Source: Phycisphaerae bacterium
Lineage (GTDB): Bacteria > Planctomycetota > Phycisphaerae > UBA1845 > Fen-1342
Direction: 5' to 3'
DNA: 64,000 nt
Assembly (NCBI GenBank): GCA_022072445.1
Contig: JAJVHV010000001.1
Span: 1-64,000, forward strand
The notes beneath the pieces are model-generated. The model was not told the origin of the DNA. It made no database searches and saw only the letters and a program-made list of their open reading frames with translations. Of this stretch, positions 59,301 through 64,000 are shown one piece after another. The position numbers and the translations under genes are program-made. Position 1 is the first letter of the stretch, and each line of letters starts with the position of its first letter.

Positions 59301-60677
59301 AGGCGCCAGCTTGACGTATTCGCCCAGCTCGCGGCTGGCGAGGTACGACTGGCCGTTGCTCGAGTAGGCCGCAGCCAACAGCCTCCGCGGCGTCGAGGCC
59401 GCCGGATCGCGGGCCACGATCGGTTTGAGGACTTCGATGGCGCGCGTGAAGCTGCCCTCCGCGCTGCACACCGTCGCTTCCATGATGGCCAGCTCCTGTT
59501 CCACCGCGGGCGTCTGCGCGCCGGGTGGGAGCAGGCCGCGGAACTGCTCGAGTGCCTGGCGTGCGGCGTCGACGCGGCCGGCCAGAATGTACAGATCGAC
59601 GGCCGGTCCCAGGACGTTGCGCAGCGAAAGCTGGTCCTTCAGTTCAGATCGAATCCGGTCGGCGAGCTCGGCCGCGCCTTCGCTGCGCCGCGTTTGCAGC
59701 GCAAATCGCGCCCGCTGCTCGAACAACAGTGCGGTCCACTCCGACAGGTCGAAGAAGTAATCTTCAAGCGTGCGCGGATCGACCTGCGACGCCCGCGCCA
59801 GCGCCGCCTCCGCGCGGCTGAGATTCCCCAAGTCGAACCACTCCGCGGCCACGGCAAGGTGTGTGCGCGGATCGAGGCAGGGCAACTTCTCGGCGGATTC
59901 CAGGTCCTGCCGCGCCAGGGCCGCGTCGTCGCCCTTCGATCCGTTCGCGTCGGGCGGGCGGACGCGGTAGAAGTGCGCGCGGTGCACGTACGCATCGGCC
60001 ACGTCGGGGTGCCCGTCGACGGCCCGATCGAGCCAGGCGAGTGCTTTGGGCTTGCGCGCGTCGATCTCACGCTGACTGACCAGCGCACTGAGGATGACAC
60101 AGGCCTCGACGTGCCGCGGGTCCTTCTGAGCCGCAGCCTCAAGGGTCGTGATCAGGCCGGCAAGCTCCGATTCCGCCTCGCCGCTCTTCTTCTGCGTGAA
60201 GTAGGCCTTTGCCAGCCAGAGGCGCGGCTCGACGGCTTCGGCGTCGCTGTCCTTCCAGCGCTGCGCCGCGAACGCCAGCTCGTCCTGGTTCCCGATGTTG
60301 AAGAACAGCTTGCACAGCCGGGCGTGTGCTTCGGCGTCGGCCGGGACGCTGCGCAGGATGCGGCGGTAGGCCTCGACAGCTTTCAGCACGCGAGTGGGAT
60401 CGACCGGGCGGACGCGCAGTGTCGCGTCGGCAAATTGTTTCAGGACCGGTATGTCGTTCGGGTTCTTCTTCTTGAGATATCGGAACAGACAGGCGGACGC
60501 CCGTTCCCAATCACCGGCGGCGTAGGCCGCGTTTCCCTCGCTGAGTGCGGCGCGGGCGGTAGATTCCTTCTGAAAACGGTGCCAGCCGTACGCCGCACCG
60601 GCGATGGCCGCGGCCGACGTGAGCAGCACGATAATCAACCGGATGTTGACGGCGGCAGGACGCACGCGCGGGTTCAT
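56385..60677 (-). CDS. Giant TPR protein, single membrane anchor
   Basis: 1430 residues from ATG 60677-60675, with GGAG nine nt upstream. One membrane helix (LIIVLLTSAAAIAGAAYGW, about 15-33) precedes about 1390 residues made of TPR-type helix pairs. Clear units include AALSEGNAAYAAGDWERASA, AKAYFTQKKSGEAESELAGL, LAGLTYRDSKDAKRAFELLD, LELAAVCYRLGQYDRSEEAY and NDLAWLLCEVRRDYAAALVL, roughly 30 in all by spacing. The protein must be a periplasmic scaffold. It lies 126 nt downstream of motB in the same orientation, and 73 nt before the acyltransferase. It recalls the PEP-CTERM and exopolysaccharide TPR proteins, but no such locus is present. Confidence 0.88.
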   Translation of the reverse strand: MNPRVRPAAVNIRLIIVLLTSAAAIAGAAYGWHRFQKESTARAALSEGNAAYAAGDWERASACLFRYLKKKNPNDIPVLKQFADATLRVRPVDPTRVLKAVEAYRRILRSVPADAEAHARLCKLFFNIGNQDELAFAAQRWKDSDAEAVEPRLWLAKAYFTQKKSGEAESELAGLITTLEAAAQKDPRHVEACVILSALVSQREIDARKPKALAWLDRAVDGHPDVADAYVHRAHFYRVRPPDANGSKGDDAALARQDLESAEKLPCLDPRTHLAVAAEWFDLGNLSRAEAALARASQVDPRTLEDYFFDLSEWTALLFEQRARFALQTRRSEGAAELADRIRSELKDQLSLRNVLGPAVDLYILAGRVDAARQALEQFRGLLPPGAQTPAVEQELAIMEATVCSAEGSFTRAIEVLKPIVARDPAASTPRRLLAAAYSSNGQSYLASRELGEYVKLAPNDTEAALRLAASLRADGDSDGAIEAARTAEKAGTSRLAATLLRLGVEVERVSPTQAETMARLEAEVSALRESEPASAELRRLAAVLQLKRGRIADAEKTLQAAIAECKDVLACIIDLADVYVTTGRDADAIALLTQQAARQPGAALWISLARVHEHGGDLPAARSALESALSTATAPTEKRQIGVLLAGQDLRNGQRESGIERLKALAGESPRDAQLRSLLLDLPEVRKDATLARRLLDEIKSAVGEQGQLYRLQQALCWLAADDWRTRSADAEASLTACLAADPRWPAAVLALGGLYERLGKTEAAEEVYRRGAVQNSGSTAIAARLLTLLERQGRFKEIPDILSRFGRSEKNMSVHRLRYAVQTGDTGEAIEELRRRLGEKPDDAASLTMLAGLTYRDSKDAKRAFELLDEVDRLTPNSPAAALTRVAILKDQGQTAEATKVLDALVAAAPGLDSLALRAAFLRDSNDWEGALRDYQQLLVLDTTGDAHVAVGAAYWDADRKADAVSVWQQGAEKFPKNSECRRKLMKSLLGDDDPAQQRRALDMLAQLRRELPADAELDTIAALLALQNGSPASRQEAQATLARLTEARGVPVEAYLALIPLSAAKGELNAARDLAARAEATYPDDLRVVLARGETEQLLGNHAVAREKASAVLAREPQHVGALRLALRAALASGAREVGETLLAKYRALPPPAGDKFVDFCLLELARLALDADDLAACEQFAQQAGPAAGPNSIRIRMALLGRKGQYDEVRRIVAEAGSEPDSAELRFSAAVILSGSPNAAHVNEAAAILEKLVAATPANVAARLELAAVCYRLGQYDRSEEAYRKVLDAEPNNVRALNDLAWLLCEVRRDYAAALVLADRGIQLDPDHVHLRDTRGVILSNLPGRLGDARLDFERAVRLTKPETRERAMALLQIGRLYAKQGDSERAQRSFDEALRIDQVLGVFSEEQRSEIRRLRESLGLQARRD

Positions 60678-60803
60678 GGTAACCGGCTCCGAAGGTGAGG
60701 CGCAGCGTTATCGGTCGGCCGGCGCGCACTCCGCGCGCCCGGCTGCCGCATGGATCAAGTATCGGAAAGCCGACGATGGGCGGAGAATTAGGCGGCGTGG
60801 GCC

Positions 60804-61595
60804 TCAGCCGCCGGCGGTCTGCCCGGTCTCGACGATTTCGACGCGCTGCCGCGCCTGGTGCTGATGCTCGCTGAACTCGGACGAATCGGCGCCCGCGTCG
60901 CCGGGATACGCGACCACGCGGAGAAACTGCCAGTCGAGCCCGTTTTCCGCGAGGGCGGCGGCGACGGCCGCGGCGCGGGCCTGACCGAGCGACATCCCGC
61001 GGTCTGGGCGCCCGAACGCCTCGCGACGGCTGCAGAAGCCGCGCACTTCCAGCGCGATTCGCAGGCCGCGGAGTTTGGCCGCCATTTCGGCGACTTCACC
61101 ACGTCCGGATTCGCTCAGCGCCGTCTCCTCGTGGCCGAAGAGCAGCACCCCTTGCAGGGCGGCGTGCCGGGGCGGACCGATCGGCTCGATAGGCGTCTGG
61201 TTGGAATTTCCGACCCCGGTCTCGACTTTCTTGCCGCTGCCGCGCGGACGCGTGCCCTGACGCTCGCGGATGCGCTCGACGAGCTGTGCTTCGGCTGGGT
61301 TATTGGACTCGGGATCGACCGGGTTGTTGAACGCTTCGCGAATGGCAATGGCCCAGTCGAGCATCTCGTCGGTGGGCTGACCGCCTTCCCCGCTGCCGGA
61401 GGCCGTGGCGGGCTTCATGTTCATAGCCAGAAGGACGACGAAGAATCCCATCATCAGGGCGACGTTGTCGGCGAAGGAAATAAGCCACTCCGGCGCGCCT
61501 TCGTGCTCCTCGTGCGCGCCGCCGCCGTGACCGCCATGGCCGCCGCCGTGGCCGCCGCCGTGGCTGGCATGTCCCTTTTCCTCGTGCTCCGACAT
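60804..61595 (-). CDS. motB: MotB/OmpA-family stator protein with His-rich N-terminus
   Basis: 263 residues from ATG 61595-61593 with GAGG seven nt upstream. Residues 9-32 are a cytoplasmic tail with seven His and many Gly (HGGGHGGGHGGHGGG). One membrane helix follows (about 37-60) with the proton-conducting Asp 43 in ISFADNVALMM. The periplasmic OmpA domain has LSESGRGEVAEMAAKL and LGQARAAAVAAALAENGLD, the peptidoglycan-binding region. MotB is 30 nt downstream of motA. No other motility gene is nearby, so it may drive a flagellum encoded elsewhere or another process. Confidence 0.9.
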   Translation of the reverse strand: MSEHEEKGHASHGGGHGGGHGGHGGGAHEEHEGAPEWLISFADNVALMMGFFVVLLAMNMKPATASGSGEGGQPTDEMLDWAIAIREAFNNPVDPESNNPAEAQLVERIRERQGTRPRGSGKKVETGVGNSNQTPIEPIGPPRHAALQGVLLFGHEETALSESGRGEVAEMAAKLRGLRIALEVRGFCSRREAFGRPDRGMSLGQARAAAVAAALAENGLDWQFLRVVAYPGDAGADSSEFSEHQHQARQRVEIVETGQTAGG

Positions 61596-61625
61596 TGAGT
61601 CACCTCGGCGCCACGGCGTCGCGGA

Positions 61626-62414
61626 TCAGCCGTTGACGGATGCCTTCAGCTTCTCGCGTCGCGGGAACGGCAGGAACGCGGCCATTTTCTCAAGCGTGAT
61701 GCGCGGGCTGTCGCCGGCCTGAATCGAGAGCAGACCCTGAAGCATCATCTCGCGGTTCACGATTTCCTCGCCCGAGCGCAGCGCCAGCTTGTCGCCGATC
61801 GGACCGGCAATCGCGTTGGCGACGATGGCGCCGTACATGGTGGCGACGACGGCCACGGCCAGCGCGTGTCCCATTTTTCCGATGTCGGCCTCGGCCAACT
61901 GGCCGAACATACCCACCTGGCCGACCAGCGTGCCGACCAGGCCGTATCCGGGGCCGTAGAGCTTGATCAGGTCGAAGAACTTCTTGCCGGCCTTGTGCCG
62001 CTCCTGCATGGCGAGGATCTCGAGCCGCAGCGTCGACTCGATCGTGTCGGACGTCTGGCCGTCGATCGCCATGCGCATGCCGGAAACCAGGAATGGGTCC
62101 TTGATGTTGGCCAGCTCGCTTTCGAGCGTCAGGATGCCGTCGCGGCGGGCCTTCTCGGCCAGGCCGGTCATGAGCTTGATCACGTCGGTCGCGGCCGAGG
62201 CCTTGCTGAACATGAAGCGCTTGATGTAGCCCGGAACCGAGAGCACCTTGTCCAGCGGCATCGCCATGAAGCAGACGCTGACGCTGCCGCCGAAGACCAT
62301 CAGCACGCCTTCCTGCGAGTAGAACATCGAGAAATGGCCGTGGGAGACCTCGTAGAACACGAAGCCGAGGCAACCCAGCCCGACGGCCAATCCCAGCAGA
62401 CTCGCAATGTCCAT
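61626..62414 (-). CDS. motA: MotA-type proton channel protein
   Basis: 262 residues from ATG 62414-62412. Helix 1 (IASLLGLAVGLGCLGFVFY) and helix 2 (GVLMVFGGSVSVCFMAMP) are followed by a cytoplasmic domain with RRDGILTLESELANIKDPFL and then the helix-3/4 pair (GYGLVGTLVGQVGMFGQL, HALAVAVVATMYGAIVANAI). The charged cytoplasmic segment ending in ALRSGEEIVNREMMLQGLLS is typical of MotA/PomA. It is upstream of motB by 30 nt and likely cotranscribed. Confidence 0.92.
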   Translation of the reverse strand: MDIASLLGLAVGLGCLGFVFYEVSHGHFSMFYSQEGVLMVFGGSVSVCFMAMPLDKVLSVPGYIKRFMFSKASAATDVIKLMTGLAEKARRDGILTLESELANIKDPFLVSGMRMAIDGQTSDTIESTLRLEILAMQERHKAGKKFFDLIKLYGPGYGLVGTLVGQVGMFGQLAEADIGKMGHALAVAVVATMYGAIVANAIAGPIGDKLALRSGEEIVNREMMLQGLLSIQAGDSPRITLEKMAAFLPFPRREKLKASVNG

Positions 62415-62556
62415 AGAATCCCCGCGCGGCGGCAGTTGCAGCGCATCTGCCTCGTGAATCGGCCGATGGAGCGGACGAGTCCAGCACGCCGGAGCGCGGC
62501 GTTGCGACGACCGAGAAAGTAACGGGGGCCGCGCCCGGATGCAGTCCGGATAAGCA

Positions 62557-62594
62557 CGCGGGCCGGACCATTCTCACAAACGGTCCGGCCCGCG
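62557..62594. terminator. Perfect 13-bp hairpin after glnN
   Basis: CGCGGGCCGGACC (62557-62569) pairs with GGTCCGGCCCGCG (62582-62594), loop of 12 nt. It lies 23 nt past the glnN stop on the minus strand and separates it from motA. There is no T run. Confidence 0.65.
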
Positions 62595-62617
62595 ATCGAT
62601 TCGGCGCCGCCGCGGCG

Positions 62618-64000
62618 CTACTTGATGAAGAGCAGCTCGCGATAGGTCGGCAGCGGCCACAAGTCGGCCGCGATCTGATTCTCCAGCTCGTCGCCGAGCG
62701 TCCGCAGCGCGGCCATCTGCGGGATGGTCTTGTCGCGCAGATATCGGGCGTGCGTCAGCGGCTCGTCGCCCGTGGCGTGGTTGAGCGTGGCGGCGAGCGC
62801 GGCGGTGGCGTCGCCGAAGCGGCTGGCGAGCTGCACGAACTCGCCCAGACACTTCTGCTGCGCGGCCACTTCGACGCCGGCAGACTTGGCGGCGGCGACG
62901 GCTTCGGCCGTGCGGCGCTGATGCTGCATGGCGGCGGGCAGAATCATCTGCCGCGCGATGGTGACCATCGACTCGGCCTCGATGAGGACCTGCTTCACGT
63001 AGCGCTCGGTGTAGGCGACGAAGCGGCTTTCGAGCTCGGCCTTGTCCAGCACCTGGTATTTCCTGAAGATCTGGACCGACTTGTCGGCCATCAGCACGGG
63101 CATGGCGTCGACCGTGTTACGCAGGTGCGGCAGGCCGCGCGCGTCCGCCTCGCGGTGCCACTCCGCCGAATAGTTGTCGCCGTTGAAAATCACGCGCTTG
63201 TGCTGCTTGATGATGCCTTTGAGCAGGGCGAGCACGGCGGACTGGAGTTTGTCCGGGGCCGGTTCGGTGCCGACGGCCTTTTCGATTTCGGTGGCGACGT
63301 AATCGAGCGATTCGGCCACGATCGTGTTGAGCACGGTGTTGGGCCAGGCGGCGGCGGAGGACGAGCCGACGGCGCGGAACTCGAACTTGTTGCCGGTGAA
63401 GGCGAATGGGCTGGTGCGGTTTCGGTCGCCGGCGTGGCGTGGAATCTGCGGCAGTGTGCGTGCACCGAGGTCGATGCGGCCGCCCTTGAGCGTGCGTTCG
63501 GGCAAGCCCTGTTCGAGCTGCTCGACGATGTCGGTCAGCATGTCGCCCAGGAAGATGGAGATGATCGCGGGCGGGGCCTCGTTGGCGCCGAGCCGGTGGT
63601 CATTGTTGGCCGAGGCGATCGAGGCGCGCAGCAGGTCGGCGTGCAGGTCGACGGCGCGGATGACGGCGCACATGAACGTCATGAACTGGAGATTGGTGTG
63701 CGTGTCGTCGCGCGGGTCGAGCAGGTTGACGCCCGTGTCGGTGGACATCGACCAGTTGTTGTGCTTGCCGGAGCCGTTGATGCCGGCGAAGGGCTTTTCG
63801 TGCAGAATGGCCTGCAGGCCGTAGCGCGGCGCGACGCGCTTGAGCGTCTCCATGATGAGCATCTGGTGATCGCAGGCCACGTTGGAGTTCTCAAAGAGCG
63901 GCGCGAGTTCGTACTGCCCGGGCGCGACCTCGTTGTGACGGGTCTTGACCGGGACGCCGACGCGATAGAGCTCCTTCTCAGACTCGGCCATGAAGGCCAG
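62618..64000 (-). CDS. glnN: Type III glutamine synthetase, C-terminal part, partial at right edge
   Basis: The frame is open to the right edge, so the N-terminal part (about 260 residues in full-length GSIII, near 700-730 total) is missing; 460 residues are present. Landmarks: [30 protein letters not shown] (catalytic loop), [16 protein letters not shown], and [19 protein letters not shown], the substrate-binding arginine segment. The long helical tail ([20 protein letters not shown]) is specific to GlnN, and the protein ends [13 protein letters not shown]. It makes glutamine from glutamate and ammonia with ATP. No regulator is visible here. Confidence 0.95.
   Translation of the reverse strand: MAFMAESEKELYRVGVPVKTRHNEVAPGQYELAPLFENSNVACDHQMLIMETLKRVAPRYGLQAILHEKPFAGINGSGKHNNWSMSTDTGVNLLDPRDDTHTNLQFMTFMCAVIRAVDLHADLLRASIASANNDHRLGANEAPPAIISIFLGDMLTDIVEQLEQGLPERTLKGGRIDLGARTLPQIPRHAGDRNRTSPFAFTGNKFEFRAVGSSSAAAWPNTVLNTIVAESLDYVATEIEKAVGTEPAPDKLQSAVLALLKGIIKQHKRVIFNGDNYSAEWHREADARGLPHLRNTVDAMPVLMADKSVQIFRKYQVLDKAELESRFVAYTERYVKQVLIEAESMVTIARQMILPAAMQHQRRTAEAVAAAKSAGVEVAAQQKCLGEFVQLASRFGDATAALAATLNHATGDEPLTHARYLRDKTIPQMAALRTLGDELENQIAADLWPLPTYRELLFIK

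Noticed and set aside
60804-62414. Zorya-type defence (ZorAB are MotAB relatives)
   Set aside because: No ZorC, ZorD or ZorE-like gene is adjacent, and MotB has a normal OmpA domain.

Overview
The window is GC-rich bacterial DNA that best fits a Planctomycetota chromosome, probably of the Phycisphaerae type. The reasons are: two secreted proteins with dockerin-like EF-hand cassettes of the form GDVNGDGSVxGFDID; a very large Ser/Thr kinase fused to a beta-propeller and helical repeats; a prepilin-type protein with an H-X9-DG-like tail; a GlnN-type glutamine synthetase; and many GC-rich tandem repeats between genes. The assignment rests on family knowledge and was not checked by database search.

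Layout. 1-1896 (minus): a truncated RHS core gene, a small gene 1 nt downstream, and an orphan copy of the RHS core that runs off the left edge. This resembles an RHS toxin/immunity/orphan-tip array. 2251-6065: secreted carbohydrate enzymes (GH2, GH16 lipoprotein) around a small lipoprotein. 6182-7186: a solitary beta-class DNA methyltransferase. 7541-9735 (minus): an ABC-2 exporter.

10004-26193 (plus): sixteen tightly packed genes, most overlapping by 1-4 nt. They run sensor kinase, receiver, HD-GYP, degenerate GGDEF membrane protein, STAS, GspE, GspF, PilM/N/O/P-like, then two GspG-type and four minor pseudopilins. The GspE ATPase starts with two 24-residue MshEN-type motifs separated by five residues, the known c-di-GMP-binding signature. 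The operon therefore appears to carry both a c-di-GMP-metabolising module and the c-di-GMP-binding pilus/secretion motor that would read it. A terminator-like hairpin lies between the first pseudopilin and the rest. This is the most interesting system in the window.

26194-27235: about 1 kb with no gene, made of 69-, 22- and 21-bp tandem repeats. 27236-31752 (minus): a zinc-ribbon/GPP34 protein, a MacB/LolCDE-like ABC pair, 6-phosphofructokinase and tRNA-Asp. 31858-37816: a small membrane protein, two beta-propeller proteins and a double M16 peptidase. 37998-48731: the giant kinase, a dockerin-bearing DNRLRE-like protein, a coiled-coil protein, an alpha/beta hydrolase, a GT2 glycosyltransferase coupled to a BshC-like protein, and an AhpD-like protein. 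48835-64000 (minus): a PstS-like dockerin protein, a prepilin-type protein, a small Cys-containing peptide, L-lysine 6-transaminase, a FemAB/BioF2-like acyltransferase, a 1430-residue TPR protein, MotB, MotA, and the C-terminal part of type III glutamine synthetase running off the right edge.

No rRNA, CRISPR array, insertion sequence, integrase or phage gene was found.
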